This document shows positions 5,959 through 13,579 of a stretch of 25,947 bases of DNA, piece by piece. The DNA is taken from assembly GCA_964644705.1 (NCBI GenBank), contig CAZXYF010000021.1, positions 1-25,947 of the forward strand. The letters run 5' to 3'. Below the pieces are notes generated by a model. The model was not told where the DNA came from and did no database searches. It was given only the letters and a program-made list of their open reading frames with translations. Source of the stretch: CAZXYF01 sp964644705. GTDB taxonomy: Bacteria > Planctomycetota > Brocadiia > SM23-32. Position numbers and translations under genes: made by a program. Position 1 is the first letter of the stretch. The number at the start of each line of letters is the position of its first letter.

Positions 5959-8775
5959 GTGTCCGAATCAAAAACGCCAAGAATTCACGTCATAGCGTGC
6001 GGGGTAATTGCCCTGGATGTGGAAAGAGTAGCGGGAAAATGTGACCTGCATATTTCGACTGATTTTCTGCCGGGGGGGTTGCACGAACGCCCCATGGAGT
6101 TGCGTCAGCGCCTCCAGGAGTCGATCGATGTGGCGTCGAAAAAAAAGGGGTTGGACCGTATTGTTGTGGGATATGGTTTGTGCGGACGGGGGACCGTGGG
6201 AATACATGCGCGATCGGTGCCGCTGGTGATACCAAAAGTGCATGATTGTATTGCTTTGTTTCTGGGATCCGATGAGGCCTACCGGGAGCAGTTTCAGCGC
6301 TATCCGGGCACGTATTATATCTCAGCCGGATGGTTCGAAGAGAAGGTTGAGCCGTTAAGCCAGCAGGAAAAGGCGGCGCAAGTCAAAGGAAAGCTCGATG
6401 TGGAAGACCTGCAAAAGTTGTCCGAGCAATACGGGGGAGAGGAGAATGCTGAGGCCATTGCTGATTTTTACAACAGCTGGAAGGAGAATTACCAGCGTGC
6501 GGCATTTATCGACACGGGGGCCCCGGAAAAAGAATCTTATGCCGAGCATGCTCAGGAAATGGCCGAGCAGTTTGACTGGGAATACGAGCGCATCAAAGGT
6601 GATTTGACGCTGCTTGAAAAGGCTATCCTCGGGGAAACCTCCTCTGAAGAGATTGCGCTTATCCCCTCTCAACACGTGACGGCGTATGATCCTGTCGAGA
6701 ACGGGCTCACAGCAGTGCCGGAATGGAAGGAAACGGAGGATGCCGGGCAGGCGGAAGAGACTGGAGAATCAGACGTTGAGCCCGTATCCAGCTCAACACC
6801 GGATGTCAGGATGGGACTGGGAATAGATGCAGGGGGGACCTACACTGATGTGGTGGTGTACGATTTTGAGGGGGATGAGGTCCTGGATAAAAGCAAGAGT
6901 CTGACGACCCGGTGGAACTACACCGTGGGCATCCAGAGCGCTCTGGACAATATCGATATCGATCTTCTCCAGAATGTTGGTATGGTTGCCGTATCGACCA
7001 CTCTGGCGACCAACGCGATTGTCGAAGGTGAGGGGCAGAAGGTCGGGCTGATCATCATGCCGCCGTATGGCATTTTCGATCCCTCAGACGTGGAACATCG
7101 TCCTGTCGTGCCGGTGGCCGGTCGCATGGATATCAAGGGAACCGAGCAGGAACCGGTTTGTGAGGAGGAAATCCGCTCCGTTGCTCGTGATCTGGTTGCC
7201 GATGGTATTGGCGCCTTCGCTGTGTCCGGTTTTGCCAGCACTATCAACCCGCACCACGAGAAGGAAGTAAAGCGTATATTGGAGGATGAAACCGGGATCA
7301 GTGTCAGTTGCGGACATGAACTGTCGGAGATGCTGAATTTCCGGACCCGCGCCAGAACCGCGGTTTTGAACGCTCGCATCATTCCCCGGCTGCAGCGTTT
7401 CCTCCACCAGGCGGCTGAGGCCCTTCATTTGCGAGATATTGATGCGCGGATGATGACCGTTAAAGGTGACGGGACCTTGATGAGCACCGAAACCGCGGCG
7501 GAACGACCGGTGGAGACCATCCTGAGCGGTCCCGCGGCAAGTGTGGCGGGGGCACGTTACCTGACCGGACGCCACGATGCAACGGTTGTGGATATGGGGG
7601 GGACGACGACCGATACGGCCACCCTGGAATCCGGGGAAGTGAAGGTCAGTCCGGAGGGCACTCGGGTGGGAGACTGGCAGACGCATGTGCGTGCCCTGCA
7701 GATGCGGACGGAGGGACTGGGAGGCGACAGCTGTATCGCCTATGAGGATCGTGAGCTGCAAATAGGGCCCCGCCGGGTTGCGCCCTTATCCTGGGCCGCC
7801 ACGGCTGATACTCGTGTGCTGGACACACTGACTTATATTGAACGCAATATTGACGATTTTGCCGCTTCAACCCGCGGGATGACTGTTGTTGCTCTCACGG
7901 GACGCGAGCCCCAGCGGGAGCTTGGAGAATCCGATGAAAAGCTGATAAATGCACTCAAACAAGGTCCCTGTTGCCTGTCGGAACTGGCCGAGCGGATGGG
8001 AAAGGGACACTGGACGCTACTCAACACTGAACGATTGGAAGAGGATCATCTGATTCAACGATGCGGGCTGACGCCCACGGACCTGTTGCATGTGAGGGGG
8101 CAGTTCTGTCGCTGGAACAGGGAGACGGCGCGAGAAATGTGTGAACTCTACGCTCGCATAATGGGGCACTCGCTGGAGGAGTTTGTTGACAGGTGCCTGA
8201 ACCGGTTTGTGCGACGGCTGAGCAACGAAATCCTGAAAAAACAACTGGATCATCGGATTGATCCGGACGTGATGGATCAATGTCCGAGCTGCCAGGAACT
8301 GGTGAACTGCATGTTCAGGTCGGAGGGGCGCGTTAAGCTGGACATCTCGTTGCGAGATCCGGTGATAGGTATTGGTGCTCCGGTCCACTATTTCTTGCCC
8401 CGGGCCGGTGAACAGCTGAATGCTGAGGTCATCATACCGACGGATGCCGATGTGGCCAATGCCGTCGGGGCTATCACCAGTCACGTGGTGGTATCCCGGA
8501 CAGTGCGCATACAACCAAACGAAATGGGCGATTTCGTCGTGGAGGGGCTTGAAGGAGCCCCCGCATTCCAGAAGATCGAGAAGGCCCAGAACTACGCAAC
8601 AGAACACTTACAGCAGGAAGTCAGGGAAGAGGCCCATCGGGCTGGAACGAGTCAAACGCATGTTGAAACGCGGACCGAGGATCGGGTTACTCCCGCGGCG
8701 GACGGCACCGAGGTGTTCGTTGAACGTGTTATCAGTGCCAGTCTGTCCGGAGTTCCGGATGCCGCAGAGGAATGA
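5959..8775 (+). CDS. DUF1638-like domain fused to a hydantoinase/oxoprolinase-family ATPase
   Basis: A 938-residue two-part protein of unknown role. Residues about 8-165 look like DUF1638: IACGVIALD, HERPMELRQ, VGYGLCGRG and IPKVHDC, with Cys and His residues placed as if to bind a metal or thiol. A helical, acidic linker (about 165-285) follows. From about 288 the hydantoinase/oxoprolinase fold begins with the phosphate-binding GLGIDAGGTYTD, then VSTTLATNAIVEG, AVSGFAS, HELSEMLNFRTRARTAVLNA, ILSGPAASVAGA and VVDMGGTTTD. An insertion near 655-705 resembles a winged helix, and a Cys-rich CPSCQELVNC precedes the closing VIGIGAPVHYFLP motif. DUF1638 genes are known to me as neighbours of corrinoid methyltransferases; a role in methyl/corrinoid metabolism is inference only. 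The GTG start has AGGAG nine bases upstream. There is no signal peptide, so it is cytoplasmic. Confidence 0.8.
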   Translation: MSESKTPRIHVIACGVIALDVERVAGKCDLHISTDFLPGGLHERPMELRQRLQESIDVASKKKGLDRIVVGYGLCGRGTVGIHARSVPLVIPKVHDCIALFLGSDEAYREQFQRYPGTYYISAGWFEEKVEPLSQQEKAAQVKGKLDVEDLQKLSEQYGGEENAEAIADFYNSWKENYQRAAFIDTGAPEKESYAEHAQEMAEQFDWEYERIKGDLTLLEKAILGETSSEEIALIPSQHVTAYDPVENGLTAVPEWKETEDAGQAEETGESDVEPVSSSTPDVRMGLGIDAGGTYTDVVVYDFEGDEVLDKSKSLTTRWNYTVGIQSALDNIDIDLLQNVGMVAVSTTLATNAIVEGEGQKVGLIIMPPYGIFDPSDVEHRPVVPVAGRMDIKGTEQEPVCEEEIRSVARDLVADGIGAFAVSGFASTINPHHEKEVKRILEDETGISVSCGHELSEMLNFRTRARTAVLNARIIPRLQRFLHQAAEALHLRDIDARMMTVKGDGTLMSTETAAERPVETILSGPAASVAGARYLTGRHDATVVDMGGTTTDTATLESGEVKVSPEGTRVGDWQTHVRALQMRTEGLGGDSCIAYEDRELQIGPRRVAPLSWAATADTRVLDTLTYIERNIDDFAASTRGMTVVALTGREPQRELGESDEKLINALKQGPCCLSELAERMGKGHWTLLNTERLEEDHLIQRCGLTPTDLLHVRGQFCRWNRETAREMCELYARIMGHSLEEFVDRCLNRFVRRLSNEILKKQLDHRIDPDVMDQCPSCQELVNCMFRSEGRVKLDISLRDPVIGIGAPVHYFLPRAGEQLNAEVIIPTDADVANAVGAITSHVVVSRTVRIQPNEMGDFVVEGLEGAPAFQKIEKAQNYATEHLQQEVREEAHRAGTSQTHVETRTEDRVTPAADGTEVFVERVISASLSGVPDAAEE

Positions 8776-8789
8776 TGCTCGGCAGAAAA

Positions 8790-8806
8790 TGAGGGTTTTG
8801 CCCTCA
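8790..8806. terminator. Hairpin after the DUF1638-hydantoinase gene, possible weak terminator
   Basis: TGAGGG and CCCTCA form a perfect six-base-pair stem around TTTTG, 14 bases after the stop codon. It is flanked by AAAA on the left and AAAAA on the right, so the T run follows the stem only when read on the minus strand. It may act as a poor terminator or an RNA 3'-end stabiliser for the + strand gene. Confidence 0.3.
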
Positions 8807-8854
8807 AAAAGTTGTCATGTGGGCATCCATGTCGTTAAACTGCATAGTGGGTTT

Positions 8855-8877
8855 GTAGCATGAAACTCTCCTGCTAC
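8855..8877 (+). repeat. Inverted repeat upstream of the hybrid kinase
   Basis: GTAGCA at 8855-8860 is repeated inverted as TGCTAC at 8872-8877 with 11 bases between. It lies 32 bases before the kinase start and could be an operator half-site pair or a leader hairpin. Six-base matches of this kind can also arise by chance. Confidence 0.25.
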
Positions 8878-8908
8878 TTGGGTTCTCGTCGAATCCGGGA
8901 GGTGGACG

Positions 8909-11314
8909 ATGGCGTATCCGAGCGTCAAAGATCTGGGAATACCCGATGATACGGTTGATCAATGGCAGGATATAGTGAATCGAGTGGCGGGTTTCGCGGA
9001 CGTTCCGGCAGCCCTGATTATGCGCGCCTGCCCCCCCAATGTTGAAGTTTTTGTTTCCAGTGATACCGAGGGGAACCCGTATGACCGAGGCGACGAACAG
9101 GAAGTATCCGGATTATACTGTGAGGAAGTTATCACGTCCGGTGATGAATTATGCGTGAAGGATGCTCGACGTTCACAACAATGGAAGGATAATCCGGACG
9201 TCGAACTGGGAATGATCTCGTATTACGGTTTGCCACTCCAATGGCCCGACGGGGAGGCATTCGGCACGCTGTGCGTGTTGGACGCGGAAAGGAAAAGTTA
9301 CAGCGATGAGGCACGGGATCTGCTGAAAGCCTTTCAGGAAGTTATCGAAACCCATCTACACCTACTTTTTGAAAAACACCGCGCCGAGACGAAAGAACGG
9401 AAAACGCACCAGGTCCTGGACGTAGCGGGGGATATACTGGTGGTTTTGGATTCCGGGGGAACGGTTACGGACATAAGTGAGCCTGGTTGTAAGCTGCTGG
9501 GCTATGACCGGGATGACATTATTGGACAGAAGTGGATCCCGAATTTCCTGCCTGAGAAAACCCGATCCGGCGTGACAGAAGCTTTTCATGAAATTCTGGA
9601 AGAAAGGAAAAGGGATCAAACGGTATATGAAAACCCGGTACTTACTGCGGGGGGGGAAGAGCGCGTGATCCGGTGGCACAGCAGTGTGGTGGAGGGAGAA
9701 ACGCGGGAGGAAATGAGGGTCGTGTCGGCCGGCTCGGATGTTACGGAGGAAAAACGCGACAAAGAGGCGCTCCGCCAGGCCCGTAATCGGTACCGCAGCA
9801 TCTTTGAGCTGTCTCCCGAGGCGATAGTTCTGCTGGACAAAAACGGTCGAGTGGTCGATCTCAATGACAGAATTTGTGAATGGCTGGGGATGGAACGGGA
9901 CAACATGCTGGGATTGCCCCTGGAGGAGAGCGACCGTCTGCCTGAGGAAAGCAAGCAAAAGGTGCGGGATAAGTTCGAGCGTCGGCTGGCAGGGGAAGAT
10001 ATTCCACCGTATAAAATAAAATTTTTTGATGAGAAAGGGAAGGAACGCATCGGTCTCCTGCGGGGGAAAATCATACGCACCAATGGCGATGAATTGAGAG
10101 ATCTGGTGCTTATATCGGATATTACGGAGCAGGAAGAAACCCAGAAAGAGCTGGAAAAAACACTGGCGGAGCTGCGGGATGCACAACAGGTGATGCTTAC
10201 TCAGGAACGACAGCGGGTGCTAACCCAGATGGCCAGTGGCATCGCTCATGATTTCAACAATGCGCTGTCCACCATAACAGGTTTCACCGAACTGTTGCTT
10301 GAGGTCCCCGATAAAATCAGTGACGAAGAGGTCGTTCGCCAATACCTGGAACGCATCCAGATGGCGGCGTCCAACGCGGCGGAAACGGTGCGGCGCATGC
10401 GCAAGTTCTATCGCCCACGCGAGGAAGAACCGATGGAACCGCTGGACCTGAACACACTGGTGGAGGAGAGCCTATCCATGACACGACCCCGGTGGCGAGA
10501 TGAAGCGCGTGCTCACGAGGCCGATATCGAAGTGCAGGAAGATCTGGGCGAGAATGTGCGTGTGTATGGGAATAAAGCGGAGTTGCAGGAGATGCTGACC
10601 AATCTGATTTTCAACGCAGTCGATGCCATGCCGGAGGGGGGGACACTTTCTTTCCGTACCCGTCGGGAACAGAGAATGGTCCGGCTGGAAGTTGGTGACA
10701 CCGGGGAAGGGATGCCGGAGGATGTGCAGGAAAAATGTTTTGATCCGTTTTTCACCACGAAGGAGGAAACGGGCACCGGACTGGGTTTATCCACTGTTCA
10801 GGGCATACTCAGAAGGCATAATGGGAATATATCGGTGGACAGCGAAAAAGGTGAAGGCACGACCTTCCGGATTTGGATCCCCATCGCTGAACGCGAAAGG
10901 GAGGAGGGGACCGGGACTGGGGAAGAGGTTGGTTATGCTCAGGCGCTGAAAATACTGCTGGCCGAGGACGAGCTTGAACAACGGACCATGCTGACAGAAT
11001 ACCTTGAGATGGACGATCATCACGTTGATGCGGCGGAAGATGGTCGGGAAGCGCTGGAGAAATTCATGGACGGGTGGTATGACGTGGTTATCACGGACCG
11101 ATCGATGCCGGAAATTGGGGGCGATAATCTTGCAAAAGAGGTTAAAATGCAGGCACCGGGCAAACCTGTGATCATGGTAACGGGATTTGGCGACATGATG
11201 GATGCGGCGGGGGAGAAGCCTGAGGGCGCGGATCTTGTTGTTTCGAAACCTGTTAGCGTCAATGACCTGCGTGAGGCAATAGCAGAAGTTCTCGGGGGCC
11301 GGCAGCACGATTGA
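8909..11314 (+). CDS. Soluble hybrid sensor histidine kinase (GAF-PAS-PAS-HisKA-HATPase-REC)
   Basis: An 801-residue cytoplasmic sensor kinase with its own receiver domain. The N-terminal GAF domain (about 15-150) contains SYYGLPLQWPDGEAFGTLCVLD. Two PAS domains follow (about 165-290 and 295-410), then a short coiled coil (about 408-435). The phosphorylated His is His447 in ASGIAHDFNNALSTI. The ATP-binding domain has the N box TNLIFNAVDAM, the G1 box DTGEGMPED and the F/G2 region FDPFFTTKEETGTGLGLS. The C-terminal REC domain (about 680-798) has the acidic pocket AEDE, phospho-acceptor Asp730 in VVITDRSMPE and Lys780. There is no membrane segment or signal peptide, so the signal is intracellular. 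There is no output regulator alongside, so it probably feeds a phosphorelay elsewhere. GGGAGGTG five to twelve bases before the ATG fixes the start. Confidence 0.92.
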   Translation: MAYPSVKDLGIPDDTVDQWQDIVNRVAGFADVPAALIMRACPPNVEVFVSSDTEGNPYDRGDEQEVSGLYCEEVITSGDELCVKDARRSQQWKDNPDVELGMISYYGLPLQWPDGEAFGTLCVLDAERKSYSDEARDLLKAFQEVIETHLHLLFEKHRAETKERKTHQVLDVAGDILVVLDSGGTVTDISEPGCKLLGYDRDDIIGQKWIPNFLPEKTRSGVTEAFHEILEERKRDQTVYENPVLTAGGEERVIRWHSSVVEGETREEMRVVSAGSDVTEEKRDKEALRQARNRYRSIFELSPEAIVLLDKNGRVVDLNDRICEWLGMERDNMLGLPLEESDRLPEESKQKVRDKFERRLAGEDIPPYKIKFFDEKGKERIGLLRGKIIRTNGDELRDLVLISDITEQEETQKELEKTLAELRDAQQVMLTQERQRVLTQMASGIAHDFNNALSTITGFTELLLEVPDKISDEEVVRQYLERIQMAASNAAETVRRMRKFYRPREEEPMEPLDLNTLVEESLSMTRPRWRDEARAHEADIEVQEDLGENVRVYGNKAELQEMLTNLIFNAVDAMPEGGTLSFRTRREQRMVRLEVGDTGEGMPEDVQEKCFDPFFTTKEETGTGLGLSTVQGILRRHNGNISVDSEKGEGTTFRIWIPIAEREREEGTGTGEEVGYAQALKILLAEDELEQRTMLTEYLEMDDHHVDAAEDGREALEKFMDGWYDVVITDRSMPEIGGDNLAKEVKMQAPGKPVIMVTGFGDMMDAAGEKPEGADLVVSKPVSVNDLREAIAEVLGGRQHD

Positions 11315-11351
11315 AAACAGTGTTTTTAGCTTTTCACGGCGCAAGTGGAAC

Positions 11352-11633
11352 CTATTCGGCGTCGCCCAGGTGTTGTTTGAACCAGTCACCGGCCTTCCGG
11401 GCCACCTCATCGAGGGCGCCGGGTTCCTCGAACAGAAGCGTTCCCATTCCGGCATTGTCCCGCAGGGTTTTGGCCACCGCGCGGTTGCGGGGGCTGAACC
11501 GGCTGCTCCCACTACCATGGGCGAAAAGAACCAACCCGCCTGCACCTTCCGGAATGATAAGATTGCCATCCAGTGTCGCCTCGCCCGCCTGAATCTGCAC
11601 ATAACCCTCTTCCTGCTCTTCTCTTTCTGCCAT
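11352..11633 (-). pseudogene. Internally deleted alpha/beta hydrolase (dienelactone-hydrolase-like) remnant
   Basis: Only 93 residues, yet it contains both ends of a family that normally has about 210-220. Residues 1-69 match the N-terminal part: a leading strand, LVLFAHGSGSSRFSPRNRAVAKTL and the strand reading GMGTLLF. Residues 69-93, FEEPGALDEVARKAGDWFKQHL, are what normally closes the same family just after the catalytic His in a THLFEEPG-like context. The middle, with the GxSxG nucleophile, catalytic Asp and catalytic His, is missing. The LLF/HLF similarity at the joint suggests an in-frame deletion. The reading frame is intact, with a GAGGGG ahead of the ATG, so a short protein may still be made, but it cannot be a hydrolase. 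It is convergent with the kinase gene. The alternative is a genuine mini-protein of the family. Confidence 0.7.
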
Positions 11634-11694
11634 GGGACTGTCCCCTCGAAAAATGCAGCCTTAGAAAGAAGAACCTGCCGTCCACTTTGATGTA

Positions 11695-12510
11695 CTATAG
11701 GACAGTATTCAAGAATTGCAAAATTTTAGATTCCTCGATCCCATAACTTCCCAGATGGCCATCGCGGTGTCGGCCATGCCAGTCGGATCCTCCTGTTTTG
11801 AGAAGGTCAAAATCATCGGCCACCATTTCCGCGTAAAGCTCCTCGTTGCCGCTGGCTCCCGGCCGATATACCTCGATGCCGTCAAGCCCGGCGTCCACGT
11901 ATCGTTGAACCGCCCTATCCAGCATATCAATCGTTGGGTGAGCAAAGACAGCATATCCGCCGGCATCATGGATAATGTTGATCGCATGATTTACTCCCAT
12001 GATTCCCACCGGCGTGTAAACTTTGCCATCTTCCCCGAGATAGTTTTCAAATGCTTTATGGGTATTGGGGGTTCCGCTCTTTTCCACGATAAGCCGTGCC
12101 AGAGCAAGTCGCCCGGCATAACCCGGCCCGGCTTCCTGGTGTACCTCATTCATCGTGATCTCGATGCCGTCCCTTCTCAGGCCGTCAAGCATCTTCTTGA
12201 GTTGTTTTCGTTTCCGTTCCATTACATGTTTCAGCTCCTGGCGCAGGGGCTGATGGGTGGTATCGATGTCGTATCCCAGAATATGCACTTCCCCCAGTTC
12301 TTCATCCTCGGCGGTCATCTCAACGCCCGGTATCACTTTGATGTCATGTTTTTGGAGCGAACGTTTCAGGACCGCGACTCCATTCAATATGTTGTGATCG
12401 GTAAGGGATATGCAGCTGAGGTCGGAATGTTTGGCCTGGCGGGCAATTTGGGTGGGAGGTGTCAGCCCATCGCTCCATATACTGTGGATGTGAAGATCTA
12501 CGCCTGTCAT
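11695..12510 (-). CDS. PHP-domain metal-dependent phosphoesterase (TrpH/RNase AM-like)
   Basis: Cytoplasmic trinuclear-metal phosphoesterase of the PHP superfamily; close relatives hydrolyse 3',5'-nucleotide bisphosphates or act as 5'-3' exoribonucleases. The 271-residue product carries the metal-ligand motifs in order: VDLHIHSIWSDG at the N-terminus, SLTDHN, IPGVEMTAEDE, AVFAHPTIDM and, near the C-terminus, TGGSDWHG. The span between GVEMTA and AHP holds the helical insertion with GPGYAGRLALARLIVE seen in TrpH/YciV proteins. I start at the ATG at 12510, where the first metal motif is seven residues in and CAGGG lies about nine bases upstream; a longer frame from 12630 adds 40 unconserved residues. 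Upstream, a perfect 16-base palindrome (12560-12575) may be an operator. A 61-base gap separates it from the hydrolase remnant downstream on the same strand. Confidence 0.88.
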   Translation of the reverse strand: MTGVDLHIHSIWSDGLTPPTQIARQAKHSDLSCISLTDHNILNGVAVLKRSLQKHDIKVIPGVEMTAEDEELGEVHILGYDIDTTHQPLRQELKHVMERKRKQLKKMLDGLRRDGIEITMNEVHQEAGPGYAGRLALARLIVEKSGTPNTHKAFENYLGEDGKVYTPVGIMGVNHAINIIHDAGGYAVFAHPTIDMLDRAVQRYVDAGLDGIEVYRPGASGNEELYAEMVADDFDLLKTGGSDWHGRHRDGHLGSYGIEESKILQFLNTVL

Positions 12511-12559
12511 GTTTTCGGCCCTGTCTGGATCGTTTGGGAAACACAAGAATAATGCTTTA

Positions 12560-12575
12560 CTTGTTTCAAAACAAG
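12560..12575. promoter_or_regulatory. Palindrome CTTGTTTCAAAACAAG, possible operator
   Basis: Seven-base arms pair perfectly around a two-base centre, 50 bases upstream of the PHP gene start. Read on the minus strand, the palindrome contains a TTGTTT that lies 17 bases from TATTCT, a possible promoter for the PHP gene. A repressor bound here would block that promoter. The promoter match itself is modest. Confidence 0.35.
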
Positions 12576-12729
12576 ACCATCGGAAAAAAGCTCCGGAGCC
12601 GAGGCGTTTCTCAATACATGCTATCGACACTCTGGACGAACAAAGTATTCTCGGCAGATATGCCGCGGAGAAAGGGCGCGGCGGAACGCATACCGGAGGA
12701 CCTTTTTTCGGAGCACATATTTTTCCGGG

Positions 12730-12758
12730 TTGACACGTTTCGAAGCGGGGGGTACAAA
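12730..12758 (+). promoter_or_regulatory. Sigma70-type promoter for the CsgG-like lipoprotein gene
   Basis: A perfect TTGACA at 12730-12735 and TACAAA at 12753-12758 (four of six consensus bases) are separated by the ideal 17 bases. Transcription would begin near 12765, about 43 bases before ATG 12808. This also argues against the longer open frame that begins at 12730. Confidence 0.6.
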
Positions 12759-12807
12759 CGTACTATTGAACGCGGGCATTTCTTATATCAGGAGGAGGTG
12801 GGTGAGC

Positions 12808-13473
12808 ATGAGGAAACGGAACGTCGCGGTGCTGGTGGTGAGTTTGTTTGCTGTGTGGTTTGCTGGCTGTAGTCGCGTGGACTCGGTCCGGAAACCGGGA
12901 TATGATTTCTCGACCATCAAAAAGACCGCCGTGGTGAGCGTGACGGGTGATTTGCGGGGAGCCCGTACGCGGAACCAGGTGGCAACGCTGGTGCAAAAGG
13001 AACTGATGCGCAAAGGATACGGTGTGATCGAACGGGAAGAGATCGACGCGATTCTGGAAGAACAGAAATTTCAGCGGAGTGATATTACCACATCTTCCGG
13101 GGCAGCCCGCGCCGGGCGGGTGCTCAACATACCCGTTGCTGTGATGACCGATATTCAGGTCCAACGGGATCGTGTGGACATGACGATGAAAATGGTGGAC
13201 GTGGAGACGGCCGAAGTGGTATGGATTGGCGAGACAACCGGTCATTCTGGTCGTACCCTGGCCACGTTCGGTGGGGCTCTTGTGGGGGCCACAGCCGGGG
13301 TGGTGGCGGGTGGAGATGAAACAGGGCGCATTGCCGGTGGGGTTATTGGCGGTGCCCTCGGCGGCGCAGCAGGACATACTTTGACCCCCAGTGAAACCGA
13401 TCTGGTCCGAAAAATGATTGAGAAAATCGGCACGGTCATGCCGTCGCATGTGGGAACCACGACGAAACCGTAG
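12808..13473 (+). CDS. CsgG-like lipoprotein with C-terminal glycine-zipper segment
   Basis: A 221-residue exported lipoprotein. The N-terminus has basic residues, a hydrophobic stretch and the lipobox FAGC with the lipidated cysteine at position 21, making it a substrate for Lgt. The mature part resembles the CsgG/LpoB family: TAVVSVTGD, TLVQKELMRKGYGVIEREEIDAIL, EQKFQRSD, GRVLNIPVAV and VDVETAEVVW are characteristic. After the CsgG-like fold comes a Gly/Ala-rich stretch (about 148-192) with GG and GxxxG spacings, of the glycine-zipper type that inserts into or associates with membranes. It might form or regulate an envelope pore, or link cell-wall enzymes to the outer membrane; neither is proven. 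AGGAGGAGG lies before the ATG. A strong promoter and terminator bracket it, so it is probably a single-gene unit. Confidence 0.85.
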   Translation: MRKRNVAVLVVSLFAVWFAGCSRVDSVRKPGYDFSTIKKTAVVSVTGDLRGARTRNQVATLVQKELMRKGYGVIEREEIDAILEEQKFQRSDITTSSGAARAGRVLNIPVAVMTDIQVQRDRVDMTMKMVDVETAEVVWIGETTGHSGRTLATFGGALVGATAGVVAGGDETGRIAGGVIGGALGGAAGHTLTPSETDLVRKMIEKIGTVMPSHVGTTTKP

Positions 13474-13504
13474 TCAGGATCTGCACAAGCGCACAGGAAG
13501 GCTG

Positions 13505-13550
13505 AGGCACCCAACACCATGGAAAGGAACGTGTGTTGGGTGCCTTATTT
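13505..13550 (+). terminator. Rho-independent terminator after the CsgG-like gene
   Basis: AGGCACCCAACAC at 13505-13517 pairs perfectly over 13 bases with GTGTTGGGTGCCT at 13533-13545, with a 15-base loop and the T-rich tail TTATTT immediately after. It begins about 30 bases after the lipoprotein stop codon and lies wholly before the priA start, so priA needs its own or read-through transcription. Confidence 0.85.
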
Positions 13551-13579
13551 CTGCTGCCCCCCCAGGAAACAGGTGTTTA

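Noticed and set aside
5747..5995. 82-codon frame with a hydrophobic stretch between accC and the DUF1638 gene
   Set aside because: There is no ribosome binding site or homology pattern, and it runs out of frame into a well-supported gene whose AGGAG lies inside it.
12662..12718. GCCGCG/CGCGGC hairpin followed later by a run of six T
   Set aside because: About 30 bases separate the stem (ending 12682) from the T run (12713-12718), and no + strand gene ends just before it, so it is not a credible terminator.
12763..13449. 228-codon minus-strand open frame
   Set aside because: It is antisense to the CsgG-like lipoprotein gene, which has a promoter, ribosome binding site, lipobox and terminator in the other direction.
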